A stretch of 37,396 bases of DNA from Streptomyces mayonensis (GTDB lineage: Bacteria; Actinomycetota; Actinomycetes; Streptomycetales; Streptomycetaceae). The position numbers were made by a program, and so were the translations under genes. Shown one piece after another: positions 8,999 through 17,505 of the stretch. Position 1 is the stretch's first letter. Every line of letters begins with the position of its first letter. The stretch lies in assembly GCF_018982965.1 (NCBI RefSeq), contig NZ_JACBYP010000081.1, positions 1 to 37,396 on the forward strand. Reading direction: 5' to 3'. The notes under the pieces are model-generated. The model saw only the letters and a list, made by a program, of their open reading frames with translations, made no database searches and had not been told where the DNA came from.

Positions 8999-9571
8999 AT
9001 GGCCGCGATGCGCAGAGGACTCGTCCACCTGATCGCCTGGCTGCTCGCCACCGGCGCGGCGGTCACGCTGTCGTGGTGGGGCGTGCACACGGTGATGGCG
9101 GGCACGGCCTACGACGCGCCCCGCGCGCTGCCCATCACCGCCGCCGACGCGAGCGTACGGAACGGGGACGCGGACGGGGAGGACGAGGAGTCCCTGGCCT
9201 CGTCCACCAGCCGGCCGTCGTCGCCCTCGCCGTCGAAGAGTCCTTCGTCCACGCCGAGCAAGCCCCCCGCCGAGCCGGACCCCACCCCGTCGAGCCCGGC
9301 GCCGCCTTCCGCCCCCAAGACCCCGTCGAGCCCCGCGCCCACCACCTCCGGCGAGGTCAAGAGCTACGACACCGACGGCGGCCGGGCGGTCTTCGACCTC
9401 GGTCCGTCGTCCGCGTCGCTGGTGTCGGCGACGCCGGGCCCGGGCTGGTCGATGCAGGTGTGGAAGACGGAGTCGTGGATCCGGGTGGAGTTCACCTCGG
9501 GTGCGGACAGCGTCTCGGTGTTCTGCACCTGGCACGACGGACCGCCCCGGGTGGAGATCGGCACGTACTGA
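8999..9571 (+). CDS. Membrane-anchored Pro/Ser-rich hypothetical protein
   Basis: 190 residues. One N-terminal hydrophobic helix (about 7-27, with LIAWLLATGAAVTLSWWGV) acts as signal anchor. A long Ser/Pro/Lys-rich linker (about 60-120) follows, then a small C-terminal domain (about 120-190) rich in beta-type residues ending in VFCTWHDGPPRVEIGTY. The arrangement suggests an extracytoplasmic C-terminal domain carried across the cell wall by the linker. I do not recognise a named family; streptomycetes have many such proteins. Start at 8999 (MAAMRRG) has a G-rich ribosome binding site; ATG at 9008 is an alternative. It is divergent from the two-component genes and may share their signal. Confidence 0.7.
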   Translation: MAAMRRGLVHLIAWLLATGAAVTLSWWGVHTVMAGTAYDAPRALPITAADASVRNGDADGEDEESLASSTSRPSSPSPSKSPSSTPSKPPAEPDPTPSSPAPPSAPKTPSSPAPTTSGEVKSYDTDGGRAVFDLGPSSASLVSATPGPGWSMQVWKTESWIRVEFTSGADSVSVFCTWHDGPPRVEIGTY

Positions 9572-9588
9572 GCGGCCTGCGGGGCCGC
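9572..9588. terminator. Hairpin between convergent genes
   Basis: GCGGCC (9572-9577) and GGCCGC (9583-9588) with a 5-nt loop, directly after the stop of the upstream gene and before the convergent methyltransferase end. Further GGGGCCG repeats overlap it. Confidence 0.4.
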
Positions 9589-9605
9589 GCGCGGGGCCGC
9601 CCCGT

Positions 9606-10478
9606 TCACCTTCCGAACACGGAGTCCGGCGGTGCGGGCGAGTCCACCGCCGCGGCGTCCGACACGGGTTCGGCGCCGCCGGTGAAGTCGGTGAGCGCGC
9701 GGCCGTGTTCCACGCGCGCGGGGTGCGGGTCGGAGGCCGCGCGGCGGGTCAGTTCGGCGACCGGCAGCGGGTGGTCCCCGGCGACGAGGACCGCGTTGCC
9801 GAAGCGCCTGCCGCGCAGTACGGCGGGGTCGGCGACGAGGGCGAGTTCCGCGAACCGGGAGGCGGCGGTGGCGATCTGGCCGCGCAGGTGGGCGAGGGGC
9901 GGCCCGTCGGCGAGGTTGGCGGCGTAGACCCCGCCGGGCGCGAGCGTGCGCCGTACCTCGTCGAGGAACTCGGCGGACGTCAGGTGGGCCGGGGTGCGGG
10001 CCCCGCCGAAGACGTCCGCGACGACCAGGTCGGCCCAGCCGTCGGGCACCTTGGCGAGCCCCGCGCGGGCGTCGGTCGAGCGGACCCGTATCCGGGCGCC
10101 GGGGTCCAGGGGAAGCTCCCTGCGGACCAGTCGGACGAGGGCGGCGTCCCGCTCGACGACCTGCTGCGTGGAACGGGGGCGGGTGGCGGCGACGTACCGG
10201 GCGAGGGTGAGGGCGCCGCCACCGAGGTGCACGGCCCGCACGGGTCTGCCCGGCGGGACGGTCAGGTCGATGACGTGCCCGATGCGGCGCTGGTACTCGA
10301 AGGACAGGTGGGCCGGATCGTCGAGGTCGACGTGGGACTGCGGGGCGCCGTCGATCAGCAGCGTCCAGGCTCTGGGCCGGTCGCGGTCGGGCACCAGCTC
10401 GGCCCGCCCGCCGTCGACGTCCTCGACGACGGCCGCGGCCGCGGCGCGCCCGCGGCGGTTGTTCCTGGACTTTCCCAT
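9606..10478 (-). CDS. Spermidine-synthase-like SAM methyltransferase fold protein
   Basis: 290 residues with the Rossmann fold of the spermidine synthase family. Visible elements: a basic N-terminus (MGKSRNNRRGR), the N-terminal beta region with PQSHVDLDDPAHLSFEY (about 46-62), motif I VHLGGGALTLARYVA, the acidic strand end VVERD, VRSTDARAGL, and WADLVVADVFGGARTP followed by TSAEFLDEVRRTLAPGGVYAANL. Family members use decarboxylated SAM and putrescine, but many actinobacterial homologues lack the polyamine-site residues and have unknown substrates, so I do not assign speE. It is monocistronic or reads on from the upstream minus-strand hypothetical gene, 89 bp away. Confidence 0.8.
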   Translation of the reverse strand: MGKSRNNRRGRAAAAAVVEDVDGGRAELVPDRDRPRAWTLLIDGAPQSHVDLDDPAHLSFEYQRRIGHVIDLTVPPGRPVRAVHLGGGALTLARYVAATRPRSTQQVVERDAALVRLVRRELPLDPGARIRVRSTDARAGLAKVPDGWADLVVADVFGGARTPAHLTSAEFLDEVRRTLAPGGVYAANLADGPPLAHLRGQIATAASRFAELALVADPAVLRGRRFGNAVLVAGDHPLPVAELTRRAASDPHPARVEHGRALTDFTGGAEPVSDAAAVDSPAPPDSVFGR

Positions 10479-10528
10479 CGGCCCATTATCGGCGGTCGCC
10501 CAACCGGGACGGAGGCCGGCCGCTTCGC

Positions 10529-10583
10529 TCAGCGGCAGCTGTCCACGCCCCCTCGGTCAGCGAGCGTTCAGCGGCAGCTGTCC
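10529..10583. repeat. Duplicated 3' end of hypothetical gene
   Basis: TCAGCGGCAGCTGTCC occurs at 10529-10544 and at 10568-10583. The second copy is the stop codon and last codons (DSCR-stop) of the minus-strand gene ending at 10568; the first is a non-coding copy 39 bp further downstream. Confidence 0.85.
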
Positions 10584-11005
10584 GCGGCCCTGATCAGCCG
10601 GGCCGCCTCGCCGAGGGCGGCGCGCAGTACGGCCGGATCGGTCGCCAGGTCGGCCTCGCCGGGCGGCAGCAGCCAGTCGGAGCCCTCCACGGGCGGCTCG
10701 GCCTCCACGTCGACGCTCAGGCCGCGGCCGTCCGTCTCCATGCAGGTGCTGCCGGGCACGTCCCAGGCGGCGGCGGTGCCCGGGGGCACCAGGAATCCGA
10801 GGGTGTCGCAGCCGTCGTCGTGGATCACGGGGCCCACTTCCTCACGGGCCGCCCGCCTGAGGATGTCGACCGCCTCGAGACCCTGCCGGGTCGGCACGGT
10901 CACGACGTCGCAGGGATCACAGGGGTCACAGGGGGCACAGGACGAATCGCTGGCACTGGTGACCATTCTGATGTCCATCCTGGTGTCCATCCGGGCCTCC
11001 ACCAC
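10568..11005 (-). CDS. Conserved-looking hypothetical protein
   Basis: 145 residues, not assigned to a named family. The N-terminus is repetitive (MDTRMDIRM, then a Cys-rich CAPCDPCDPCD segment at about 23-33). The remaining part has the character of streptomycete proteins related to the N-terminal region of bifunctional primase/polymerase-like proteins: VPTRQGLEAVDILRR, VGPVIHDDGCDTLGFLVPPG, DVPGSTC, GSDWLLPPG and a C-terminal helix LRAALGEAARLIRAA. The GTG start at 11005 has GAGGAG upstream; ATG codons at residues 6, 10 and 14 are alternatives. It is divergent from the XRE/TPR regulator gene. Function unknown. Confidence 0.65.
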   Translation of the reverse strand: MVEARMDTRMDIRMVTSASDSSCAPCDPCDPCDVVTVPTRQGLEAVDILRRAAREEVGPVIHDDGCDTLGFLVPPGTAAAWDVPGSTCMETDGRGLSVDVEAEPPVEGSDWLLPPGEADLATDPAVLRAALGEAARLIRAADSCR

Positions 11006-11018
11006 GGAACTCCTCCTC

Positions 11019-11045
11019 GGACGAGTCGGACGAGTCGGACGAGCC
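11019..11045. repeat. Three tandem 9-bp units
   Basis: GGACGAGTC repeated at 11019, 11028 and 11037 (last copy GGACGAGCC), just upstream of the minus-strand hypothetical gene. Confidence 0.9.
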
Positions 11046-11170
11046 GACGGGCGGATCCGGAACCCGGGGCCTCCCGTCCACCCGGTTCAACGCGGTGGAC
11101 CGTCAACGGCTACGGCACAAAGGCGCCGCAAAGGATGGCACTTCATGGCAGATCGTGGATGAGATATCCG

Positions 11171-11217
11171 GTTTGTAAGCAAACAGCGTGTGACCGATCC
11201 GTCACAGCAGGTACGTT
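11171..11217 (+). promoter_or_regulatory. Predicted promoter with two dyads
   Basis: GTTTG-TAAG-CAAAC (11171-11184) and TGTGAC-CGATCC-GTCACA (11189-11206) are two inverted repeats. The left arm TGTGAC can serve as -35, followed by 17 bases and TACGTT (11212-11217) as -10, so the second dyad overlaps the promoter. The region is AT-richer than its surroundings. The bound regulator is unknown. Confidence 0.45.
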
Positions 11218-11287
11218 CTTGCTCGCCGGAAACGGGCCCGCGCCCTTTCCCGGCCTGGTTCGACGGTTCGCACGAGAGGACCCGGCC

Positions 11288-12682
11288 ATGGCGTCGTCAA
11301 CGGTGACCCCCGCCCAGCCCGAACGGCCACCGCGGCCGAACCTCGCCTTCCGGCGGTTGCGCGGCCGGCGCTCCCCGGCGGAGTTCGCGGCGGCGGTCCG
11401 CCGGGCCGCGCGCGAGATCGGCGAGCGGGTCAGCTGCGACGCACGCTACGTCGGCCGGGTCGAGGCGGGCGAGATCCGCTGCCCCAACTACGCCTACGAG
11501 CGGGTGTTCCTGCACATGTTCCCCGGCCGCACCCTCACCGACCTGGGGTTTGCGCCCCGCGCGTCGGTACGCGGACGCCGGGAGCGCGCGGTGGATGGAA
11601 CGCGGGAGGTGGGTGAGTCGTACGAGACGGACGACGACAACGAGACGCACGACGACAACGAGGAGAGCGACGTGCTGCGTCGCGCATTCATGACGAGCGG
11701 CGCCACGGTGGCCGCCGCCTCGCTGGGCCCCCTGGGGCTCGCCCTCGACGCCGCGGCGGCCGGACGCCCCGTGCGCCGCGCCGGACCGGACGAGGCCGAC
11801 GCCGTCGAAGAGGCCGTCCGCCGGATCCGGCTGCTGGACGACCGGCACGGCGCGGACGGCCTCTACCGGCGCGCGGCGGCCCCGTTGCGCACCGCGTACG
11901 CGCTGCTGGACGCCGGCGCGTCCCGGCAGGCGACCGCGGACCGGCTCTACTCGGGCGCCGGTGAACTTGCCATCTCGGTGGGCTGGCTCGCGCACGACTC
12001 CGGTCGCTTCGACGACGCGCGCTCGCACTACGCCGAGGCCCTCGCCACCTCGCGGATGTCCGGCGACCCGGGGCTGGAGGCGCACGCCTTCTGCAACACG
12101 GCGTTCCTCGCCCGCGACGCCGGACGGCCGCGCGAGGCGGTACGGGCGGCCCAGGCCGCGCAGCGCGCCGCCCGTACGCTGGGCTCGGCCCGGCTGATGT
12201 CCCTGCTGGCGCTGCGCGAGGCGGGCGGCTGGGCGGGACTCGCCGACCGCGCCCGCTGCGAGCAGGCGCTGGCCCGCGCGCAGGCCTTCTTCGAGCGAGG
12301 CCCCTCGGACGCCGACCCCGAGTGGATGAGCTTCTACGGCGAGGCCGAACTGGAGGGCCTGGAGGCGCAGTGCTGGTCCACTCTGGGCGACTGGCCCCGG
12401 GCCGCACGGCACGCGCGGCGGGCGGCGGACCTCCAGGACCCGCACTTCACCCGGAACCTCGCGCTGTACTCGGCGGAGCTGGCCGACGACCTGGCCCGCG
12501 GCGGCCGCCCCGACGAGGCCGCGGCGGCGGGCATGCGGGTTCTGGAGCTGCTGGGCGAGGTCCAGTCCTCCCGCATCCACACGATGCTGGCCGGCACGTC
12601 CCGCGTCCTCCTCCCCCACCGCCGTACCCGGCCGGTCGCGACCTTCCTGGACCACCACGCGGCGCTGCCGCGCCCGGCCTGA
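11288..12682 (+). CDS. XRE-type regulator with TPR domain, NsdA-like
   Basis: 464 residues. The N-terminal part (about 17-90) is a degenerate helix-turn-helix of the type FAAAVRRAAREIGERVSCDARYVGRVEAGE. It is followed by an acidic linker (about 115-135, with repeated DDDNE), then RRAFMTSGATVAAASLGPLG, a twin-arginine-like hydrophobic stretch seen in this regulator family. The C-terminal two thirds is helical with TPR-like repeats (DDARSHYAEALATSRMSGD, REAVRAAQAAQRAARTLGS, RAARHARRAADLQDP). Such proteins act as developmental or antibiotic regulators in streptomycetes (NsdA being one). The ATG has AGAGGA seven bases upstream. It is transcribed from its own predicted promoter and ends at a convergent hairpin. 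Confidence 0.8.
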   Translation: MASSTVTPAQPERPPRPNLAFRRLRGRRSPAEFAAAVRRAAREIGERVSCDARYVGRVEAGEIRCPNYAYERVFLHMFPGRTLTDLGFAPRASVRGRRERAVDGTREVGESYETDDDNETHDDNEESDVLRRAFMTSGATVAAASLGPLGLALDAAAAGRPVRRAGPDEADAVEEAVRRIRLLDDRHGADGLYRRAAAPLRTAYALLDAGASRQATADRLYSGAGELAISVGWLAHDSGRFDDARSHYAEALATSRMSGDPGLEAHAFCNTAFLARDAGRPREAVRAAQAAQRAARTLGSARLMSLLALREAGGWAGLADRARCEQALARAQAFFERGPSDADPEWMSFYGEAELEGLEAQCWSTLGDWPRAARHARRAADLQDPHFTRNLALYSAELADDLARGGRPDEAAAAGMRVLELLGEVQSSRIHTMLAGTSRVLLPHRRTRPVATFLDHHAALPRPA

Positions 12683-12755
12683 CGGCCACCGCCCTCGGGC
12701 GAGCGAAGCCGAGCATGGGGGGGGGAGGAGGAAGGGATGGTGGGCACGGAGGGGG

Positions 12756-12775
12756 CGCCCCTCAGTGCAGGGGCG
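12756..12775. terminator. Hairpin between convergent genes
   Basis: CGCCCCT-CAGTGC-AGGGGCG, a perfect 7-bp stem and 6-nt loop, in the 194-bp gap between the convergent regulator and phosphatase genes. A second CCCC-TTC-GGGG hairpin follows at about 12781. Confidence 0.5.
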
Positions 12776-12876
12776 GCACACCCCTTCGGGGGAGGCACCC
12801 CGCGGCACCGGGCCGCACGACTCCGAGCCCTCTCGCACACGAGCCCGAACTCCGGCCCCGCAAACGCACCGCCCCG

Positions 12877-13473
12877 TCAGCCGGCCAGGTGCCCCACGTC
12901 GTTCCAGCTCTCCACCGCCGGCTCCCCGTACGCCCAGCCCAGCACGGACAGCGACGTCGGATTCAGCCGGATCCGCGCGCCGAAGGACACCGGCAGCCCC
13001 AGCCATCGCGCGCCGATCGCCCGCAGGATGTGCCCGTGGGCGAAGACGAGCACGTCACGCTCCGCCTCCCGCGCCCACGCCACCACCTCGTCCGCGCGCG
13101 CGGTGACGTCCGCCACGCCCTCCCCCTCCGGAACCCCGTCCCGCCAGATCAGCCACCCGGGCCGGACGGCCTGGATCTGGTCCGGCGTCATGCCCTCGTA
13201 CACGCCGTAGTCCCACTCCATCAGCGCGTCCCACGCGCGGGCGCGCTCACCGAAGCCCGCCAGCTCGCAGGTCTCGCTCGCCCGCACCAGCGGACTGGTC
13301 CGCACCTCGGCGCCGTGGAGCCCGTCAAGCGGCGCGCGGTGCAGCCGCTCGCCGAGCAGCTTGGCGCCGCGCCGGCCCTCCTCGAGGAGCGGAACGTCGG
13401 TCCTGCCGGTGTGTCTGCCGGACAGCGACCACTGGGTCTGTCCGTGCCGGGCCAGCAGGATGCGCGGTGCCAT
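12877..13473 (-). CDS. Histidine phosphatase (phosphoglycerate mutase-like)
   Basis: 198 residues of the histidine phosphatase superfamily, which uses a phosphohistidine intermediate. The catalytic motif LLARHGQTQWS lies at the N-terminus (His10 in RHG). Further conserved parts are VRTSPLVRASETCEL (second Arg), MEWDYGVYEGMT (Glu) and DVLVFAHGHILRAI (second His). The length fits small acid phosphatases or broad-specificity PhoE/CobC-like enzymes rather than glycolytic mutase, and the substrate cannot be read from the sequence. Start ATG follows a purine-rich stretch (GGAAAGGCC on the minus strand). Confidence 0.85.
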   Translation of the reverse strand: MAPRILLARHGQTQWSLSGRHTGRTDVPLLEEGRRGAKLLGERLHRAPLDGLHGAEVRTSPLVRASETCELAGFGERARAWDALMEWDYGVYEGMTPDQIQAVRPGWLIWRDGVPEGEGVADVTARADEVVAWAREAERDVLVFAHGHILRAIGARWLGLPVSFGARIRLNPTSLSVLGWAYGEPAVESWNDVGHLAG

Positions 13474-13677
13474 GAAGAGGCCTTTCCGGGAGAAATGTCT
13501 GAGGGGACACCTCCATCATCCCGTACTGTCCGTGCGGGCAACCCGGGGGGCACGACCGGCGTCTATCCGGTCCGAGGGCGCTTCGCGGAGCGGAGACAGG
13601 GAGGCCGTAGAGTGGCTCGCCCGTGTCCGTTCAGGCGCGCGAGTCAACGAGCAACGAGAAGGGGGAGGGCGATCGGA

Positions 13678-14643
13678 TTGCCGCACACCGAGACACCGGG
13701 CACCGAGGCGGCCCCGAAGACTCGGCTGCGCTGGTGGACCGAGCTGCCGCTCATCCTCCTCGTGTACGCCTGCTACTCGGCCGGGCGCCTGCTCGTGCGG
13801 GGCGACGTCTCCGACGCGGTGGACCACGGCCTGGCCATCCTGGACATCGAGAAGGCCTTCTTCCTCAACGCGGAGCACCCGCTCAACCGCCTCTTCACCA
13901 GCCAGCCCTGGATCGGCGTGCCGGCGGACTTCTGGTACGCGTCGCTGCACTACGTGGTCACACCGGCGATCCTGGTCTGGATCTTCCGTTCCCGCGCGGT
14001 GCGCTACCGGGCCGCGCGGACCTGGCTGATGACGTCCACGTTCATCGGCCTCATCGGCTTCACGCTCCTGCCGACCTGCCCGCCCCGGCTGCTGGACGCC
14101 AGTCACGGCTTCGTCGACACGATGGCCCAGTACAGCTCGTACGGCTGGTGGGGCGGCGAGGCGAGCGCGCCGCGCGGCCTGGGCGGGATGACCAACCAGT
14201 ACGCGGCGATGCCGAGCCTGCACGTGGGCTGGGCGCTGTGGTGCGGCGTGATGCTGTGGCGGTACGGAGGCACGCGCACCGCGAAGGCGGCCGGTGTCGT
14301 CTACCCGCTGGTGACGACGATCGTGGTGATGGGCACGGCCAACCACTACTTCCTCGACGCGGTCGCCGGAGCCGCCGTGATGGGCGCCGGACTGCTGCTG
14401 ACGCCGTACGTGATGCGGATCGCGGACCGGGGGCGGGTGCGTCTCGTGGCCCGTTTCGCACCGTCCGCCACCCCTGCCGCGTCCGCCCCGGGCGGCGCGG
14501 GTTCCCCGATTGTCAGTGGCGGATGCCAGACTTCCACGGGTGAGCGATTCCCACGGCAGCGAGAGCAGCGGTTCGGACCAGGAGAGGAGCCGGACCCCGC
14601 CCCCTCGGACGCGGGGGACGAGACTCCGGCACCGGCTCGCTGA
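13678..14643 (+). CDS. PAP2-superfamily membrane phosphatase
   Basis: Polytopic membrane protein, 321 residues from a TTG start that has GGGGGAGG nine bases upstream. Hydrophobic helices follow from residue about 19 (LPLILLVYACYSAG), then ADFWYASLHYVVTPAILVWIF, LMTSTFIGLIGFTLLPTC, and two more near the end. The signature is the AUR1/inositolphosphotransferase-like variant of PAP2: AAMPSLHVGWALW (PSLH for PSGH) and GTANHYFLDAVAG (HxxxxD), supplying the two catalytic His and the Asp. Substrates are phospholipid or isoprenoid phosphates in the membrane. The last 50 or so residues are Pro/Ser-rich and overlap the start of the nuclease gene by 104 bp if its GTG at 14540 is used. Confidence 0.82.
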   Translation: MPHTETPGTEAAPKTRLRWWTELPLILLVYACYSAGRLLVRGDVSDAVDHGLAILDIEKAFFLNAEHPLNRLFTSQPWIGVPADFWYASLHYVVTPAILVWIFRSRAVRYRAARTWLMTSTFIGLIGFTLLPTCPPRLLDASHGFVDTMAQYSSYGWWGGEASAPRGLGGMTNQYAAMPSLHVGWALWCGVMLWRYGGTRTAKAAGVVYPLVTTIVVMGTANHYFLDAVAGAAVMGAGLLLTPYVMRIADRGRVRLVARFAPSATPAASAPGGAGSPIVSGGCQTSTGERFPRQREQRFGPGEEPDPAPSDAGDETPAPAR

Positions 14644-15871
14644 GCTGCGCGGTCCCGACGTACCGGCCAAGGCGCTGGACGCGCGCGCCCTGGCCGCCCT
14701 CGCCGCCAACCCCGGTTGCCGCCGCCGCGCGATCCTCGACGGCGCCGGGGTGGACAAGGCGGCGCTCGCGGCCGCGCTGGGTTCGCCGTCGGTCTTCGGG
14801 CAGTCGCAGTTCGCCTTCGTACGGGGCAACGCCTTCGAGGCACGGGTCAAGGCGGACGGCGGTGCCGAGCTGCTGCGGCTGGTGCACGAGAAGCTGGACC
14901 GGGGTGCCGAGCCGCCCGCCGACGCCCAGGTGCCCGACCTGTCCGCGACCGGCCCCGAGGGACGTACGGCCCGGACGGCGCTGGCCCTGCGGGAGGCCGC
15001 CGGCGATCCCGGCGCCTGGACGCTGCTCGACCATCCGATGCTCGCCCTCGACGTCGCCGGTTCCCCCGCCTTCCTGGAGCCGGACGCCGTGGTGGTGCAT
15101 CCGGACGGCAGCTGGACGGTCGTCGAGATCAAGTCCTTCCCGATGCTGGACGGTTCCGCCGACGCGGCGAAGGTCGGTGCGGCCGCGCGGCAGGCCGCGG
15201 TCTACGTGCTGGCTCTGGAGCGGGTCGCCGCCCGCCTGGACCCCGCGCCGCGCGTACGCCACCGGGTCCTGCTGGTCTGTCCGAAGGACTTCTCCAACCT
15301 GCCGACCGCGTCCGCCGTCGACGTACGCAAGCAGCGCGCCGTCACCGACCGTCAGCTGGCCCGGCTGACCCGCGTCGAGGACATCGCCGACGCGCTCCCC
15401 GAGGGCGTCTGCTTCTCCCCCGAGCTGCCGGCCGAGGAGCTGACGGCGGCGGTCGAGGCGGTCCCGGCGGCGTACGCGCCGGAGTGCCTGTCCGCCTGCG
15501 AGCTGGCCTTCCACTGCCGCGCCCGGTCCCTGGAGGCCGGGGCCGTGACCTGCCTGGGCCGCCCGGTGCGGGCGGAGCTGGGCGGACTGTCGACGGTCGG
15601 GGAGGTACTGGCCGCGGCCCGCGGCGAGTCCGGCGACCCGGACGACCCGGCGGTGGCCGCGCTGCGCAGGGCGGCCCAGCTGCGCACGGAGGCCCTGGCG
15701 ACGGCAGCCGCCGCAACCCGTACGGAAGCCACCGGAGTCATGGAAGCCACCAAAGTCACTGGTGTCACCGAGGCCACCGAGACCACCGAGACCAGTGGAA
15801 CCGGTGGAGTCACCGAGGCCAGTGGAACGAGTGAAGTCACCGGAGTCAGCGAGGTGCCACGGTGTCACTGA
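14540..15871 (+). CDS. Cas4/Dna2-like Fe-S PD-(D/E)XK nuclease
   Basis: 443 residues from a GTG start at 14540 (VSDSHGS; a TTG at 14510 is possible). The RecB-type nuclease core is clear: Asp182 in EPDAVV, Glu196 and Lys198 in VVEIKSF, then Gln218 and Tyr222 in RQAAVY, the QxxxY motif. One Cys near the N-terminus (Cys60, NPGC) and a C-terminal cluster CLSACELAFHC (Cys316, Cys320, Cys326) match the four-cysteine iron-sulphur arrangement of Cas4, AddB and Dna2. Further Cys338 is present. Actinobacterial TM0106-type nucleases are usually fused to a helicase; here the helicase is two genes away in the same operon. The tail (about 395-440) is a Thr/Glu/Val/Gly repeat. The stop overlaps the next start by 10 bases. 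Confidence 0.82.
   Translation: MSDSHGSESSGSDQERSRTPPPRTRGTRLRHRLAELRGPDVPAKALDARALAALAANPGCRRRAILDGAGVDKAALAAALGSPSVFGQSQFAFVRGNAFEARVKADGGAELLRLVHEKLDRGAEPPADAQVPDLSATGPEGRTARTALALREAAGDPGAWTLLDHPMLALDVAGSPAFLEPDAVVVHPDGSWTVVEIKSFPMLDGSADAAKVGAAARQAAVYVLALERVAARLDPAPRVRHRVLLVCPKDFSNLPTASAVDVRKQRAVTDRQLARLTRVEDIADALPEGVCFSPELPAEELTAAVEAVPAAYAPECLSACELAFHCRARSLEAGAVTCLGRPVRAELGGLSTVGEVLAAARGESGDPDDPAVAALRRAAQLRTEALATAAAATRTEATGVMEATKVTGVTEATETTETSGTGGVTEASGTSEVTGVSEVPRCH
15734..15855. repeat. Degenerate minisatellite, nuclease 3' end
   Basis: Imperfect repeats of GTCACCGAGGCCA-type units make the Thr/Glu/Val/Gly tail of the nuclease (TEATGV, VTEATE, VTEASG, SEVTG). Copies are degenerate and keep the reading frame. 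Confidence 0.7.
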
Positions 15872-17505
15872 TCACCACCCTCGCCCGGTTGGAGGCCGTC
15901 CGCACCGGCAGCGCCCAGCCCGCCGCCACCGTCCGGCACCGGCACCTGTCCGACCGCCCGCTGGTCTTCGTGCCGCTGACCACCGCCGGTGAGGCAGGCG
16001 CCCCGCTCGGCGCGCTGGTGGGCACCGACCGGGACGCTCCGCACCTGCTGGTCGTGCCGCAGCCCCGCGACCGCGACCTGCGCTTCGCGTTCCTCGCCGA
16101 GCTGGCCGGCATCGTGCTGCCGCACGTCGAGGCGTACGCGGAGAGCGTCGAGGCCGCCGAGCGCACCGAGACCGACCCGGAGACCGGCAAGCGGGTCAAG
16201 GTCGAGGTCGACCTGTGCGCGGACGCCGCGCAGCTGATCGTGCCGAACCGCGCGGGCGTCGAATTCGTACGGCTGCTGGGCCGCTCCATGCGCTTCCGGC
16301 GTACGGCGGAGCAGGACCCGGAGACGCCGCACCCCGCGCCCCCGCGCGTGCCGCTGCTCGGCCGCTGGCTGACCCACTACGGCGAGCGGGCCCGCGTCCC
16401 CGGCTCCTCCCTGCTCCTGGCCATGACCGACCTGCTGGGCCGGCACTGGGCGAGCGGCCAGTCCACGCTGGAGGACCAGCACCTGGGCGCGCTGCTGGCG
16501 TGGATCGACCCGGAAGCCGTTCCGGTGGGCGCCCCGGGCGACGCCCCGCCCGGCGAGGAGCTGACCGGCGCGCGGGCCGCGCGCCGCGCGGAGCTGGCCC
16601 GTGACGCCGCCGGCCAGCTGCTCTGCCCGCCCGCCGGCCCGGCGACCGACCCGGCCTTCGACAACAAGCTGCTCGCCCCCGCCATCGAGCGCTACGACCG
16701 CGCCCGCACCGCGCTGGCCGCCGCCGAGGACGGCCTGGAGGCCGACGACCGGCTCGGCACGCTCACGGCCGCCGAGCGGGAGATCCGCGCCCTGGTCGAG
16801 AGCCGTACCCGCCCCACCTGGGACGCGGTGTGGCGGGGCCTGGACCTGCTGCGCGCGCTGCCCGCCGGTGCGCATGCCGACGAGCGCTGGACCCGCGACC
16901 GCTGGTCGTTCACCTCGCACCGCGACCGGATCCTGGCGGGCGAGCCCCCGCAGCCGCGCCGCGACGACGCGGTGACGGCGGCGAACAAGCTGGCGACGCG
17001 CGAGCGCGAGCAGGCCCGCCTGGAGGCGCAGGAGGCGCTGGACGACCCGCTGGTGATGGCCGGGCGGCGGCTGTCCGGGGAGGCGTTCGCGGGCGAGGTC
17101 GTCGAGGTGGTGATGGCGTACAGCGAGAGCAAGCGCCCCAGCCCCCGCCCGCTGATCACGGTCCGCACGGACGACCGCCCGCACCTGGCCGAGCGTGCGA
17201 AGGTCCACCGCTCGCTGAACGGCAAGCCGCAGACGGCCGAGTACGTCGGGCCCGCGGACGAAAGCGACGACGGGACAGTCGTGCTGCGCATCACGGACAA
17301 GATGGGCCGGGGCAAAGAACCGGAGGCGGGCTCGGTGCCGGAGAAGGGCGACCTGGTCTGCTTCACCCTCTTCGAACACGAGCAGCGGGGCGGCGCGAAG
17401 CTCCCCGACCCGGAGCAGACGCCGTGGACGCACGGCGGCCCGCCCGGTGAGGCGGCAGCCGTCGCGGAGGCCGCGGACGCCCAGACCGAGGAAGACGTCC
17501 TGTGA
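15862..17505 (+). CDS. Unrecognised protein between nuclease and helicase
   Basis: 547 residues, no signal peptide or membrane segment, no enzyme motif that I recognise. The start GTG lies inside the end of the nuclease gene (10-base overlap) and its stop overlaps the helicase start (GTGA), so all three proteins should be made in fixed ratio. The first third is mixed alpha/beta with a long charged helix (AYAESVEAAERTETDPE). The middle (about 290-400) is helical and rich in Arg/Glu. The C-terminal part (about 405-505) reads as beta-rich: GEVVEVVMAYSES, RPLITVRTDD, GTVVLRITDKMG, GDLVCFTLFEHE. SF1B helicases of the Upf1/Dna2 group carry a beta-barrel and stalk before the motor; this protein may supply those parts in trans (inference). 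Confidence 0.72.
   Translation: MSLITTLARLEAVRTGSAQPAATVRHRHLSDRPLVFVPLTTAGEAGAPLGALVGTDRDAPHLLVVPQPRDRDLRFAFLAELAGIVLPHVEAYAESVEAAERTETDPETGKRVKVEVDLCADAAQLIVPNRAGVEFVRLLGRSMRFRRTAEQDPETPHPAPPRVPLLGRWLTHYGERARVPGSSLLLAMTDLLGRHWASGQSTLEDQHLGALLAWIDPEAVPVGAPGDAPPGEELTGARAARRAELARDAAGQLLCPPAGPATDPAFDNKLLAPAIERYDRARTALAAAEDGLEADDRLGTLTAAEREIRALVESRTRPTWDAVWRGLDLLRALPAGAHADERWTRDRWSFTSHRDRILAGEPPQPRRDDAVTAANKLATREREQARLEAQEALDDPLVMAGRRLSGEAFAGEVVEVVMAYSESKRPSPRPLITVRTDDRPHLAERAKVHRSLNGKPQTAEYVGPADESDDGTVVLRITDKMGRGKEPEAGSVPEKGDLVCFTLFEHEQRGGAKLPDPEQTPWTHGGPPGEAAAVAEAADAQTEEDVL

Noticed and set aside
11189..11206. Crp binding site
   Set aside because: The TGTGA and TCACA arms are separated by 8 bases, not the 6 needed, so only a generic dyad is claimed.
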